A stretch of 47,675 nucleotides of DNA from NCBI RefSeq assembly GCF_017979425.1, contig NZ_JAERIS010000010.1, forward strand, positions 1 to 47,675. The letters run 5' to 3'. The first letter of the stretch is position 1; the number at the start of each line of letters is the position of its first letter. Under the pieces are notes generated by a model. It was given only the letters and a program-made list of their open reading frames with translations. It made no database searches and was not told where the DNA came from. Positions 16,222 through 25,624 of the stretch are shown here, in pieces. The position numbers and the translations under genes were made by a program. Origin of the DNA: Helicobacter salomonis. GTDB lineage: Bacteria > Campylobacterota > Campylobacteria > Campylobacterales > Helicobacteraceae.

Positions 16222-17319
16222 CTTCTTCCGAGCGGGGCGATTATAACCAAAACCGAATTTAAAAGCAAGTAGATTTTCAAAGATGCCAAAGAGCGCGATG
16301 AAAGTGATAAAACTACTGCCCCCATAGCTAAATAGGGGTAGGGGCAGGCCTACCACGGGGGCTAAACCCAATGTCATCGCTACATTCACACTGGTGTAGA
16401 CAAAAATCAGAATCGCAATGCCAGCCGTGATGGCCTGCAGGAAATAATCTCTTGGATCGCTTCTGAAATAGGCTAGAAAATGCAGCACAAAGCCCATGTA
16501 AAAGCTCAACAATAAAAACGCGCCCAAAAATCCAAAGCGTTCTACAAAATAGGCAAAAATAAAATCACTGGTAGCGATGGGTAGAAATTTGAGTTTAGCC
16601 TGCGTGGATTCTTCTTGGGATTTGCCTAGGAATCCTCCAGAACCAATGGCGATGATGGATTGGCGGACATGGTAATTGGGTTTTTCAGCGATAAAATCGT
16701 GAATACGCTTTTTCTGATAATCATGTAAGGAGCTATAGATGAGTGGAGAGGCGATGGCAAAGACTAACCCTAGAGTGATCCAAATCTTGGGGTGCACGCC
16801 CACCAAGAAAAGCACTCCAAAACCCATGATCAAAATGACCAACGCCGTGCCCAAATCAGGCTGTTTTAGGATCAAGACACAGGGGAGTACAATGTAAAAA
16901 CTCAACTTGCCAAAAGTTTTCCAGCCATACCCTTCACTGGGCACGGGATTGGCGCGGATCAGATGAGCTAACAACAATAAAATGGCGATCTTGACGGGTT
17001 CGCTAGGTTGGAAAGAGATGGAGGTGTCTGGAATGGTCAACCAACGTTGCGCGCCCAGCTTGCTCGTGCCCATGATATTCACCAGCAATAATAGAACAAT
17101 ACAAATCCAATAAAACACATGAAAACTGCGATCCAAGCGGCGGAAGGGGATGAAAAAAGCTATCCAAAAAACTCCAAAAGCCAAGCTAAAATAAATCCCT
17201 TGCTTGAAACTCAAGGCACCATTGGCTTCGTGGATGAGAAAAGCAGATAAGCCCATGAGGGGGAGCAAGAAGAAAAACAAGAGGAAATCAAAATGCGTGA
17301 GCATGCGCCGGTCGAACAT
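16183..17319 (-). CDS. rodA: Rod-shape SEDS glycosyltransferase RodA
   Basis: About 378 residues, a multi-spanning SEDS peptidoglycan polymerase that works with a class B PBP in side-wall growth. The diagnostic segment PVVGLPLPLFSYGGSSF is near the C-terminus, and NIMGTSKLGAQRWL and FQPSEPVKIAILL are earlier. I choose the ATG at 17319 (MFDRRMLTHFDFLLFF), which begins like other RodA proteins; the frame is open to 17400 with 27 extra polar residues. The stop lies inside the tRNA-Ile2 anticodon loop, so the last 13 or so codons are also tRNA sequence. Confidence 0.9.
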   Translation of the reverse strand: MFDRRMLTHFDFLLFFFLLPLMGLSAFLIHEANGALSFKQGIYFSLAFGVFWIAFFIPFRRLDRSFHVFYWICIVLLLLVNIMGTSKLGAQRWLTIPDTSISFQPSEPVKIAILLLLAHLIRANPVPSEGYGWKTFGKLSFYIVLPCVLILKQPDLGTALVILIMGFGVLFLVGVHPKIWITLGLVFAIASPLIYSSLHDYQKKRIHDFIAEKPNYHVRQSIIAIGSGGFLGKSQEESTQAKLKFLPIATSDFIFAYFVERFGFLGAFLLLSFYMGFVLHFLAYFRSDPRDYFLQAITAGIAILIFVYTSVNVAMTLGLAPVVGLPLPLFSYGGSSFITFIALFGIFENLLAFKFGFGYNRPARKKGFLAQLVRALGS

Positions 17320-17413
17320 AATTTGCATGGCATTAGCATAACACAAACTCGCTTGATTGTAATTCAAGGGCACTGGTCTTGGATTGCCTGATTGAGCCAT
17401 AAAAATTAGGGGT

Positions 17414-18190
17414 ATGATGGAAGTATTTTACTTGGGGTTGTTCTTGCTGTTGGGAGGGATCACTGGAGTGCTGTCGGGATTTTTTGGTATTGGGGGAGGC
17501 ATGGTGATTGTGCCCATTATGTTACTGCTTGGACATTCTTATGAGAGCGCAGTGGGAATTTCAATTTTACAGATGGCTTGCTCATCTATCGTGGGGAGTT
17601 TGGCCAATTTCAAAAAGGGGCTTTTAGATGTACGCACAGGAATTTATGTCGGACTTGGAGGGATGGTTGGAGCGAGTTTTAGCGGACTTATTTTACGCAG
17701 TTTTTCGCATAAAATGCTCTTGGGAATATTCATTTTAGTAACATTATATTCCTTCATACGCTTTGCTTTTAAATCCAAAAATCCCCCTTCGTCTTTAGAG
17801 GGCCTCCACACTCTAGGACTTAAACAAAAAACCCTCTTGCTGGGTATTGGCGCGCTCACTGGAGTGTTTGCCATTAGTTTAGGCATTGGGGGAGGGGTGC
17901 TGATGGTGCCTTTGCTGGCTTATTATCTCAAAATCCCTGCCAAGCAGAGCGTGCCATTGGGACTGTTTTTTGTCATTTTTTCTTCCATAAGCGGGGTGAT
18001 CTCTTTGGCTAACCATTCACTCTTGGATCTGCAGGATTTGCAATGGGGCTTGATGGTGGGACTTGGGAGCGTGGGAGGAGTGATGGTGGGTGTAAAGCTC
18101 ATGCCCTCAGTGAGTGCTCTGTGGCACAGACGTGCGCTCTTGGGTGTTTATGCTTGCGCGATCGCAGTCTCCATTTACAAGTGGTTTTGA
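17414..18190 (+). CDS. TauE/SafE-family membrane transporter
   Basis: A 258-residue membrane protein with about eight hydrophobic segments and the two-repeat layout of this family. The glycine motif GVLSGFFGIGGGMVIVPIML appears in the first half and GVFAISLGIGGGVLMVPLL in the second. Members export sulfite, sulfoacetate or related anions, but the substrate cannot be read from sequence. It is divergent from rodA and convergent with the chemoreceptor. Confidence 0.88.
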   Translation: MMEVFYLGLFLLLGGITGVLSGFFGIGGGMVIVPIMLLLGHSYESAVGISILQMACSSIVGSLANFKKGLLDVRTGIYVGLGGMVGASFSGLILRSFSHKMLLGIFILVTLYSFIRFAFKSKNPPSSLEGLHTLGLKQKTLLLGIGALTGVFAISLGIGGGVLMVPLLAYYLKIPAKQSVPLGLFFVIFSSISGVISLANHSLLDLQDLQWGLMVGLGSVGGVMVGVKLMPSVSALWHRRALLGVYACAIAVSIYKWF

Positions 18191-18214
18191 GCTGCACACA
18201 ACTGAACAAGATTG

Positions 18215-20338
18215 TTAAAACTTTTTCTTGTTTACATCGTCCAAAATTTCTTTAGCAATGCTATTGACCTTTTGAGTGATCTCATTAGTGCTATGAGCGA
18301 TTTGGGCATTTTCTTGCGCCACAACCTCTAGTTGCTCGACGGTTTGGTTGACTCGTCCGATGCCTGTTGCTTGTTCTTGGATATTAAAAACAATTTCATT
18401 GATGCTTTGGACCAGCAGGTTGGCATTAGCTTCTATCTCCCCTAGAGATTTGCCAGTTCTCTCCGCCAGCTTTCTAACTTCATCGGCCACTACTGCAAAT
18501 CCCCTCCCATGTTCGCCCGCGCGCGCAGCCTCTATGGCAGCATTTAGGGCGAGCAAATTAGTTTGGTCAGCAATATCCTTGATAATCCCAATAATGCTCT
18601 TAATCTCTTCAGCCTGCTTGGTGATCTCTGTAGTTCTTGCACTCGTGTTTTGTATAGATGTGGTGATCTCCTCAATTTGTTTGGCAGTTTCTTCTAGGGA
18701 GGTGTATTGTGAGGTGCTGCTCTTAGAAAGAGTTTGCATCGCTTCTTTTAAAGCCTCACTCTGTATAGACAATTCCTTAGCGAACTGGGAAGATGCGTTG
18801 AGCATCTTGCGCATGTCCTGACCCAACATGTTAGTGGTGATTTCTACCGCACCTTTAGCATCAGGAATTTTAGCCGTAAAGTCAAAATTCTTGTATGCCT
18901 CAAAAACCGTGTTGATTGCGTTCATATTGCTCCCCACTTTGTCTTGCAAAGTATTGAGCATAGTATTCAACACATCTCTGAGTTCTTTAAGCTGGGGATT
19001 AGCAGGGATTTGCGTGATTCTAGCACTTAAATCGCCTGCCTCTACGGCTTTGGCTGTGCTGACAGATTGGGACACCGCCTGCTTGTCTTCATCCAAAGAA
19101 ACTTGAATTTTTTGAATATTGGTATTGATGGCATTGACCATCTGCCCTAATTCGTCCTCACTCCGAGGCTTCAAAAGTTTTGGAGAGGTGTTTTCATGGT
19201 TTAAAAACTTGAAGAAGGAGATCAGGCCCTCCAATACCATGGATAAACGCGCGGAGATAAGCCTATTGGCCAAGAGTGCCACGCACACCCCAGCGATAAT
19301 GAGCGAAAGACATGCGGTGATGATGATAAGCCGCGTGAGTTCATCCCTGGGTTTGAAGATGGAATGCTTGGGTGTGACGATGAAAGCTGACCAAAACTGA
19401 TCGAGATCACGCCAAACTTTGAAATTCACGAGTCCGATAAAGGCCTCCTCGTGTCTGATGTTGATATAGGGAAACACTCCATCTTTGTGCTCCCGCATGG
19501 CTCGCAGAGCAGCCTCTGTCAAGGGTCCCGGATTAACCTCAATCAATGGCTTCCCAATCATTTTAGCGTCAGGGAAGGCGGCAACCTTACCTGCAGAGGA
19601 GATCACAGCAATGATGTCACCCTGATAAACCGAACTCGTCTTATCTAAAATAATATCGTGGCGCATCTTAGCCAAATTGACGACCAAGCTGATGAACCCT
19701 ATGGCTTGTTCTTGCTCATCTCTAATGGGTACGGTGATCAGAGCAGCCACTGCGTCTACACCTGCAATCTCGATGTGCATGGGGTCGCTGAGTGTCTCTT
19801 TATTGTCGTGCAAAGCCTGTTTGACATGGGTGTTGTTAAAGACATTCATGGCTGCTTGGATGGACAAAGGAATAATCCCGCCTATATGGTCTGGATCGGT
19901 GTCTTTGAGAGCCAAGTAGAATCCTTGGGGAACAGGATGGTTGGCATGATTAAGTCGGGGGGCAAGTTTTCCATGTTCTTGTGCATCTTTAAAAACAGAG
20001 CGTGGAAGATAGAGGAAGCAGTAGTCTGACCAGTTAGCTTCATCAAAAGCCGTGCGGACAAAGGTAGTCAACACATCTTGATATAGAGAATCATTGGCGA
20101 TAGAGGTTTGAATGGTTTCGCGCAAGGTTTCTAACAGGGCAAAGCTTTGGTTGAAGGAAGGGATGATGCGGTTAGCATGTCTTTTGGCGACATTGTAAAG
20201 CGTTTTGTAAGCCTCTGCCTGTAGAGTCTTGGAAGATTTGTAAGCCGTGATCCAAGAGAGCACGATGAAAATGAGGAGAAGAACCCCAATGACTAGGGCA
20301 ACGAGCTTTGTCCCAATCTTGAGATTTGACAGACGCAT
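18215..20338 (-). CDS. Methyl-accepting chemotaxis protein (Cache-type sensor)
   Basis: A 707-residue chemoreceptor. TM1 is at residues 11-32 ([18 protein letters not shown]), followed by a periplasmic sensor of about 300 residues that looks like a double Cache domain, TM2 around 335-358 ([20 protein letters not shown]), a HAMP region, and a signalling hairpin with [20 protein letters not shown] and [20 protein letters not shown]. It belongs to the TlpA/TlpC class of Helicobacter; the ligand is unknown. The ATG is preceded by AAGGAAGGAT. A structured region that may be its leader lies upstream (see 20445-20560). Confidence 0.95.
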   Translation of the reverse strand: MRLSNLKIGTKLVALVIGVLLLIFIVLSWITAYKSSKTLQAEAYKTLYNVAKRHANRIIPSFNQSFALLETLRETIQTSIANDSLYQDVLTTFVRTAFDEANWSDYCFLYLPRSVFKDAQEHGKLAPRLNHANHPVPQGFYLALKDTDPDHIGGIIPLSIQAAMNVFNNTHVKQALHDNKETLSDPMHIEIAGVDAVAALITVPIRDEQEQAIGFISLVVNLAKMRHDIILDKTSSVYQGDIIAVISSAGKVAAFPDAKMIGKPLIEVNPGPLTEAALRAMREHKDGVFPYINIRHEEAFIGLVNFKVWRDLDQFWSAFIVTPKHSIFKPRDELTRLIIITACLSLIIAGVCVALLANRLISARLSMVLEGLISFFKFLNHENTSPKLLKPRSEDELGQMVNAINTNIQKIQVSLDEDKQAVSQSVSTAKAVEAGDLSARITQIPANPQLKELRDVLNTMLNTLQDKVGSNMNAINTVFEAYKNFDFTAKIPDAKGAVEITTNMLGQDMRKMLNASSQFAKELSIQSEALKEAMQTLSKSSTSQYTSLEETAKQIEEITTSIQNTSARTTEITKQAEEIKSIIGIIKDIADQTNLLALNAAIEAARAGEHGRGFAVVADEVRKLAERTGKSLGEIEANANLLVQSINEIVFNIQEQATGIGRVNQTVEQLEVVAQENAQIAHSTNEITQKVNSIAKEILDDVNKKKF

Positions 20339-20444
20339 GGTTTATCCTTCCTTAGATACCGGATGTCTCATTCCAGCTTGATCAAAACTAGATAGGGGCT
20401 TCAAATGGGGCATACAAAAACCTTATATGTTGATTTCTAATACA

Positions 20445-20560
20445 TCCCGCCGAGTCTAAAGCCTGTAGGACCACACCATCCTAGAGATTACATGTCAGCG
20501 GGACCTTATGAGCTCTCTTCCAAGAGTTGATGCCCCAACTCCATAAGGGCTTATATCATA
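20445..20560 (-). ncRNA. Structured leader or small RNA candidate upstream of the chemoreceptor
   Basis: Two stems abut exactly: TCCCGC (20445-20450) with GCGGGA (20498-20503), and CCTTATG (20504-20510) with CATAAGG (20542-20548). Inside the first is TAGGA (20466-20470) with TCCTA (20479-20483); inside the second is GAGTTG (20524-20529) with CAACTC (20536-20541). On the minus strand a -10-like TATGAT (20555-20560) would start transcription at the base of the second stem, about 210 bases before the chemoreceptor ATG. I match it to no known riboswitch. The 20339-20705 gap otherwise holds the EamA promoter and a weaker hairpin at 20606-20645. Confidence 0.4.
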
Positions 20561-20661
20561 GAAAATAAACAAAATGCCAAATATCCTCACATTCAGAAAC
20601 TAAAGGCTGTAGGGAGTGCACTAAAAGCCAGCCGCTCCTACATAGGCTGTATTCATTAATC

Positions 20662-20667
20662 TATGCT
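20662..20667 (+). promoter_or_regulatory. -10-like box of the EamA operon
   Basis: TATGCT within CTATGCTAAC, about 40 bp before the GTG start at 20706. GTGGAG lies about 12 bases before that start. Confidence 0.4.
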
Positions 20668-20705
20668 AACATGGAGGTTATTTCTCGTGGAGATTTTTAC
20701 GCATT

Positions 20706-21629
20706 GTGAGAGATTCGAATTTAAATGTGCGCTTGGGGGTGTTCTACATGGCCTTAAGTGCGTTGAGCTTTGGAGTACTCAATGCGCTCATTAAAATGCT
20801 AGGTTCTTATTACTCGCCCCTAGAGAATGTCTTTTATCGCTCCTTTTTCATGCTCTTCTTTTTGTGGGGGCTTTACTATATCAAACCCTTTTCTTTTAGA
20901 GCGCACAAGCCCGGCGGGCTTACCTTGCTGATCTCTAGGGTTTTCATCGGGCAAGTGGGCATGATTTTGATCTTTTACAATATCGCCAACATGGACTTGG
21001 GTAGCGCGATTGCCTTTAGCCAAAGTGGGCCTATCTATGCTATCTTCATCGCGTGGTGGGTGCTTAAAGAGCGCATTACTTGGCAATTAGTGCTCTCAGC
21101 ACTCTTGGGGATTTTTGGGGTGGGTTTGGTGGCTGACCCGCACACTAGCGGTCTCTCTTGGGGGTTGGTGGTCTCAGGGGTGTTGAGCGGCTTGATGATG
21201 TCCTGTGCCTATGTGAGTTTGAATAAACTCAAAGAGTACTACGATGGAGGATTTGTGATCGTGGTCTTTTCGATATCTCTAACACTGATGAGCCTAGCTC
21301 TCATGTTCTTTAACATCCCCCCCTTTGCCTCAGGCTACCACCCCCTGCGCTTTGAGGGGGTGTGGTGGCACTGGGATTTGTGGCTTCTAATTGGCACGGG
21401 TTTGAGCGGGGCTTTAGGGCAGTGTTTTATAACCAAGGCTTACATGATTGCCCCAGCCGGACTCATCTCACCCGTGGATTACACCCGTTTACTCTGGGCA
21501 GTGCTCTTTGGTATGCTCTTGGGCGACCCACCCTTGCACGCCCTGCAGATTTTGGGCATGGGACTCATCGTGCTCTCTGGGATTCTCATCGTATTAGAGA
21601 GTAAAACTAAAACAAAGGTAAAAACATGA
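20706..21629 (+). CDS. EamA/DMT-family transporter
   Basis: A 307-residue membrane protein with about ten hydrophobic segments arranged as two EamA repeats. Examples are FGVLNALIKMLGSYY with FIGQVGMILIFYNIANMDLG in repeat 1, and WGLVVSGVLSGLMMSCAYVS with GALGQCFITKAYMIAPA in repeat 2. The start is GTG at 20706, giving MRDSNLNVRLGVFYM. Family members export or import metabolites; the substrate is not evident. Its stop overlaps the next ATG by 4 bases, so the two are co-translated. Confidence 0.9.
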   Translation: MRDSNLNVRLGVFYMALSALSFGVLNALIKMLGSYYSPLENVFYRSFFMLFFLWGLYYIKPFSFRAHKPGGLTLLISRVFIGQVGMILIFYNIANMDLGSAIAFSQSGPIYAIFIAWWVLKERITWQLVLSALLGIFGVGLVADPHTSGLSWGLVVSGVLSGLMMSCAYVSLNKLKEYYDGGFVIVVFSISLTLMSLALMFFNIPPFASGYHPLRFEGVWWHWDLWLLIGTGLSGALGQCFITKAYMIAPAGLISPVDYTRLLWAVLFGMLLGDPPLHALQILGMGLIVLSGILIVLESKTKTKVKT

Positions 21630-22039
21630 ACACACAAGCTGTAGACTTACTTCTAAAAAGCCATTATTTAGGAATTGTGGGCTTAAGCCCCGATGCGCAC
21701 AAAGACAGCTACAGGGTTGGGGCTTATTTGCAGGCACAGGGATACCACATTGTGCCTATTTATCCTAAGACAGATACGCCCATTTTAGGTCAGGCTGTCT
21801 TTGCTACATTACAAGAGGCACAACACGCCCAGCCATTGGATGGAGTGATTATCTTTAGAAAATCTGAGGCAATTTTGCCCCTAGCCCAAGAGTTTTTAAA
21901 CCTCACGCCCCTCCCCCAATTCTTTTGGATGCAATTGGGCATTACAAACGCCCAAGCCCAAGAATTATTACAAGCACATGGTGTGGTGGTGGTACAAAAT
22001 CATTGTGCCCTCATCGAGCATCGCAAAACACAAGGCTAG
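21626..22039 (+). CDS. CoA-binding (YccU-like) protein
   Basis: A 137-residue Rossmann-like protein of the CoA_binding_2 family. The nucleotide loop is GIVGLSPDAHKDSYRVGAYL, then GYHIVPIYPK and DGVIIFRKSE. Members bind CoA or acyl-CoA, and their physiological role is poorly known. It overlaps the EamA gene by 4 bases and is followed by a membrane protein in the same frame. Start and length are normal for the family. Confidence 0.88.
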   Translation: MNTQAVDLLLKSHYLGIVGLSPDAHKDSYRVGAYLQAQGYHIVPIYPKTDTPILGQAVFATLQEAQHAQPLDGVIIFRKSEAILPLAQEFLNLTPLPQFFWMQLGITNAQAQELLQAHGVVVVQNHCALIEHRKTQG

Positions 22040-22084
22040 ACAATTCTCCCCTCCAGCGCGTCCAGCCCTCTTTATAGCCGCCTC

Positions 22085-23233
22085 TTGGGTCTGCTTGTGT
22101 TAGTGAGTTTAGTGCTAGGGGCGATCAAAAGCTTGGAAATTTCCATTAGCTATAAAGAAGCCCTGCTCTATTTCAGCGTGCCCAGTTTTTGGTTGGATGC
22201 CCTTTTATTGGGGGCATTGCGTAATTTTGTAGGGGTTCTAGGTAAATCCCTTCCTCATGACTTAGCTTTGCGTCTACCCAGCCTGCTCTTGCACGCGCTT
22301 AACCTCGTCTTACTCTATCAATTAAGTCTTAAACTCCAACCCAAAAAACCCTATGATCCTCTTTTAAGTGTGCTCACCTTTGCACTCCTTCCGGGCGTGC
22401 AGCTAGGTGCAATTCTCTTGGGCAAAGTGAGCTTGCTCTTCACTCTAGCCCTCTCTAGCATGCTCTTATTCCACACACGCATTTTCTACGCTCTCATTCC
22501 CCTGCTCGCCCTCTTTGATCCAAGCTGTATGGTCCTACTCACCGCCCTTTTTCTCTACGCGCTCAAACACCACTATCGTCTTAAAACAGGGTTACTGGGA
22601 CTAGCTTTGGCATTCAATGTCTTTTACTTCAAACCTGTTTTTGGCATGCCTCAGGGCTTTTTTTTAGAAACACTCTTTGTGATGTTTGTGCTCTATTCCC
22701 CTTGTTTATGCCTCTACTACCCTTATGCGCTTTATGCACAGGTAATTAAAGCGCGCCAACAAGATAGCCTGGTAGGCATGGTAGGCGCAGTGGGTTTTTG
22801 TTTGCCCTTGCTGCTCTCCTTACGCCAAGAAATTAGCCCACAATTCTTGGCTTATGGGGTGCTGGGCATTCCAGTATTACTCAACCATGCTCTCTCGAGC
22901 ATCCGTGTGCACCTACCCCTCTTTCGCACCCATTACCGCATCCGCTATAGTTTGGTCTTTGGCACTCTACTTTTAGAAAGTCTGTATTTATGGGGGGGGT
23001 ATAACCCTTTCGTGCGCACACACTACATTGCTAAAGAATTAGCCTTAGAATTGCAAGCGCGTGGGGTGCAACGCATACACACTTTCTCTCCTAAAATGGC
23101 GCTACGCCTGCGTTTTTATGGCATCCAAGAGGGGGGAAAAACTTTCCTCCTTGAATCCAACAAACTCGGAGACATTAACATTACCTACAACCATCAAATA
23201 GTCGCCAGCTACAATCTCGTGCATAAGCCCTAG
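22085..23233 (+). CDS. Polytopic membrane protein, possible glycosyltransferase
   Basis: A 382-residue protein with about ten hydrophobic segments and a short soluble tail with ARGVQRIHTFSPKMALRL. The layout (YKEALLYFSVPSFWLDAL early, basic loops) recalls ArnT/PMT-type membrane glycosyltransferases, but the acidic catalytic motif is not clear. The start is uncertain: no ATG occurs near the N-terminus. The frame stays open back to the TAG of the previous gene, with TTG at 22085 and an ATT at 22042 that has AAGG before it. A G8 tract (22992-22999) lies near the C-terminal third. Confidence 0.65.
   Translation: MGLLVLVSLVLGAIKSLEISISYKEALLYFSVPSFWLDALLLGALRNFVGVLGKSLPHDLALRLPSLLLHALNLVLLYQLSLKLQPKKPYDPLLSVLTFALLPGVQLGAILLGKVSLLFTLALSSMLLFHTRIFYALIPLLALFDPSCMVLLTALFLYALKHHYRLKTGLLGLALAFNVFYFKPVFGMPQGFFLETLFVMFVLYSPCLCLYYPYALYAQVIKARQQDSLVGMVGAVGFCLPLLLSLRQEISPQFLAYGVLGIPVLLNHALSSIRVHLPLFRTHYRIRYSLVFGTLLLESLYLWGGYNPFVRTHYIAKELALELQARGVQRIHTFSPKMALRLRFYGIQEGGKTFLLESNKLGDINITYNHQIVASYNLVHKP
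22992..22999. repeat. G8 homopolymer inside the membrane protein gene
   Basis: Eight G encode the WGG of LYLWGGYNPF. It is in frame now; a gain or loss of one G would cut off the last 80 or so residues. Tracts of this kind switch glycosyltransferase genes on and off in Helicobacter, though eight is short. Confidence 0.6.
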
Positions 23234-24105
23234 TCTTTGCGCGCTAAGATCGCGTCCATCTGGGCTTCATAGCTGTAGTAATTGAGTACACCATAGAGCT
23301 CTTCTCTAGTTTGCATGCGCATGATTTGATCGCGCTGTGTGCCCTTGTCTTTAAGGTCTTGATAGACTTCTAAGGCGGCTTTGTTCATCGCCCTAAAGGC
23401 ACTCAAAGGATAGAGCGCCATTTGCACACCCACACCTTGAAGCTCTTCAAGACTAAATAAAGGGGTGCGTCCAAATTCGGTAAGATTGGCCAAAATAGGC
23501 ACATGTAGAGCTTCAACAAAGGCGCTATATTCCTCCAAACTCTCTAAAGCCTCTGCAAAGATCGCATCTGCGCCCGCTTGCACATAACTTTGTGCGCGCG
23601 CAATGGCGGACTCTAGTCCCTCCTTAGCGCGTGCGTCCGTGCGCGCAATCAAGTAAAAATATGGGTCTAATTGACGCGCATGGTGGGCTGCCTGCAAGCG
23701 ATCGCACATTTCTTGGGTATCTACACATGCCTTATTGGGGCGGTGTCCACAGCGTTTCGCACTCACCTGATCTTCAATATGCGCTCCTGCTGCTCCACTT
23801 TTAATGAGCTGGGTGATCGTTCTAGCGATGTTAAAAGCATGTCCAAAACCTGTATCTGCATCTACAATCAAGGGAGTATCACAGATCGCACAAATGCGCC
23901 GCACATCGATGCACACCTCTTCTAAACCCGTGATCCCCAAGTCTGGCAAGCCATAAGACGCGTTAGCTACCCCTGCCCCTGAAAGATACAAAGCCTTGTG
24001 CCCCACTTGGGTGGCTTGCAGGGCTTGATACGCGTTGATCGTGCCTACAATTTGTAGGGGTGTGTGTGTGGCTAAAGCTTCTCTAAAGCGTTTTCCTGCA
24101 CTCAT
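23230..24105 (-). CDS. prpB: 2-Methylisocitrate lyase
   Basis: A 291-residue enzyme that cleaves 2-methylisocitrate to pyruvate and succinate, the last step of the methylcitrate route for propionate. Motifs of the isocitrate lyase superfamily are present: VDADTGFGHA (metal-binding Asp), AGAHIEDQVSAKRCGHRPNK with the catalytic cysteine, and RTDARA. Length matches PrpB rather than isocitrate lyase. It starts 9 bp after prpD stops, with AGGAGG before its ATG. Its end overlaps the end of the convergent membrane gene by 4 bases. Confidence 0.93.
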   Translation of the reverse strand: MSAGKRFREALATHTPLQIVGTINAYQALQATQVGHKALYLSGAGVANASYGLPDLGITGLEEVCIDVRRICAICDTPLIVDADTGFGHAFNIARTITQLIKSGAAGAHIEDQVSAKRCGHRPNKACVDTQEMCDRLQAAHHARQLDPYFYLIARTDARAKEGLESAIARAQSYVQAGADAIFAEALESLEEYSAFVEALHVPILANLTEFGRTPLFSLEELQGVGVQMALYPLSAFRAMNKAALEVYQDLKDKGTQRDQIMRMQTREELYGVLNYYSYEAQMDAILARKD

Positions 24106-24114
24106 GCATGCCTC

Positions 24115-25581
24115 CTAGAGGGCAAAGAGATCGCTAAAGCTATCAAAATCCATGTGCAATAACGCCTCCTCGTGGAACACAATTTCTTCAATCTGGCTAG
24201 CGCGTTTGGGGGCATACACCCCTCTCAAAGCCTGTTTGAATTTTTGATAGAGCAAAGGCAACCCCTCTTCGCGTCTGAATTTATGCCCAATGGGATAGTG
24301 AATCTCTAACTTTTGGGTTTTACTCCCATCCTTAAAGAATACCTGCAACGCGTTAGCAATGGAGCGTTTGGTGGGGTCTAGGTACTCGCGTGTATAGCGA
24401 TCGTCCACTTTGACCTCACTGAGTGCTCTGAGCGTATCAATGCGCGGATCAGACGCACTTACATCGCTGTAGGAATGCTCGTCCAACTCTCCGTAAATGA
24501 GCGCGTAGGCAACCATGTATTGGATGCAGTGATCGCGATCGGCGTAATTATGCAGTTCCCCTTCCTTATTGATAATGCGGTGTCCGGATTCTTGAGTAGT
24601 GATCTCAATTTTTACAATGTCGTCTAGTCTGTCTTTGACCTCAGCATGTAATTTGAACGCGCATTCTACAGCAGTTTGGGCGTGGAATTCCGCAGGAAAA
24701 GAAATTTTGAAGAGTACATTTTCCATTACATAACTAGAAAACTCTTGGGGAATGTGTAACGCTTCGCCCCTCTCCTGTTGGTTTTTCATGAAGACATCTT
24801 GATAACCCCAGTAATGCGCGCTTAGAGCTGATGGATAACCCATCTCCCCACTGAGGGCTTTGAGGGCTAAATCCACGCCCCGACTACTCGCATCCCCCGC
24901 TGCCCACGACTTCCTAGAGCCCGTGTTGGGTGCGTGGCGATAACAGCGTAAACTTCCCCCATCCACGAAGGCATTAGAAACTCCATTGCGCACTTCCTCA
25001 AAGCTCCCTCCTAATAGCCCAGCACTCACCGCCGTGCTAGCAATACGCACTAACAAGACATGATCTAATCCCTCCATGTTAAAGCAATTTTCCAAAGCTA
25101 GGACTCCCTGAATTTCATGGGCTTTGATCATTGCGCTTAAAATCTGTTTAACCTGCAAGGGTTTTTGCCCCTTAGTGCGCCTCTCTCTACTCAGGTAATC
25201 CCCCAAGCCCCAAATTGCTCCTAGATTGTCTGAGGGGTGTCCCCATTCAGCCGCTAACCATGTATCGTTGAAATCCAACCAGCGCACCATGCATCCAATG
25301 TTAAAGGCCGCGCGGATGGGTTCGAGCTGGTAGGCAGTTCCTGGAACTTTCGTGCCTAGAGGACGCAATTGTGCGCCCGGAACACTGGGGCCTAGCAATT
25401 TAGTGCATTCCGGGTGTTTTAAGGAGAGCAGAGCGCAGGCAATGGAGTCGATCAGGCATAGCCTAGCGCTCTGATAGGCGAGATCGGAGGTAATTTCATA
25501 ATCCACCACATAACGCGCGATGGTGGAAAGCAAAGTGTCAAATTCAGGTCTAGCGGTTTGTAAAGTGCCCATGTGTGCCAT
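24115..25581 (-). CDS. prpD: 2-Methylcitrate dehydratase
   Basis: A 488-residue MmgE/PrpD-family enzyme (E. coli PrpD is 483), which dehydrates 2-methylcitrate to methylaconitate. Characteristic stretches are CLIDSIACALLSLKHPEC, WLDFNDTWLAAEWGHPSDN, SRKSWAAGDASSRGVDLAL and FPAEFHAQTAVECA. It pairs with prpB in one operon under its own -10 box. No prpC (methylcitrate synthase) or prpE is in the window; citrate synthase or a distant prpC would be needed. H. pylori generally lacks these genes. Confidence 0.93.
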   Translation of the reverse strand: MAHMGTLQTARPEFDTLLSTIARYVVDYEITSDLAYQSARLCLIDSIACALLSLKHPECTKLLGPSVPGAQLRPLGTKVPGTAYQLEPIRAAFNIGCMVRWLDFNDTWLAAEWGHPSDNLGAIWGLGDYLSRERRTKGQKPLQVKQILSAMIKAHEIQGVLALENCFNMEGLDHVLLVRIASTAVSAGLLGGSFEEVRNGVSNAFVDGGSLRCYRHAPNTGSRKSWAAGDASSRGVDLALKALSGEMGYPSALSAHYWGYQDVFMKNQQERGEALHIPQEFSSYVMENVLFKISFPAEFHAQTAVECAFKLHAEVKDRLDDIVKIEITTQESGHRIINKEGELHNYADRDHCIQYMVAYALIYGELDEHSYSDVSASDPRIDTLRALSEVKVDDRYTREYLDPTKRSIANALQVFFKDGSKTQKLEIHYPIGHKFRREEGLPLLYQKFKQALRGVYAPKRASQIEEIVFHEEALLHMDFDSFSDLFAL

Positions 25582-25607
25582 GTATGTCCTTAATGTTGAG
25601 ATGAAAA

Positions 25608-25613
25608 ATTATA
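25608..25613 (-). promoter_or_regulatory. -10 box of prpDB
   Basis: TATAAT within GGCTATAATTTTTC on the minus strand, in the 43-bp gap between yggS and prpD. It predicts a start about 20 bases before the prpD ATG, which itself follows AAGGACATAC. Confidence 0.6.
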
Positions 25614-25624
25614 GCCCACGAATT

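Noticed and set aside
24060-24072. Short GT dinucleotide repeat in prpB
   Set aside because: It has only about five units and encodes conserved residues; too short to argue for slippage.
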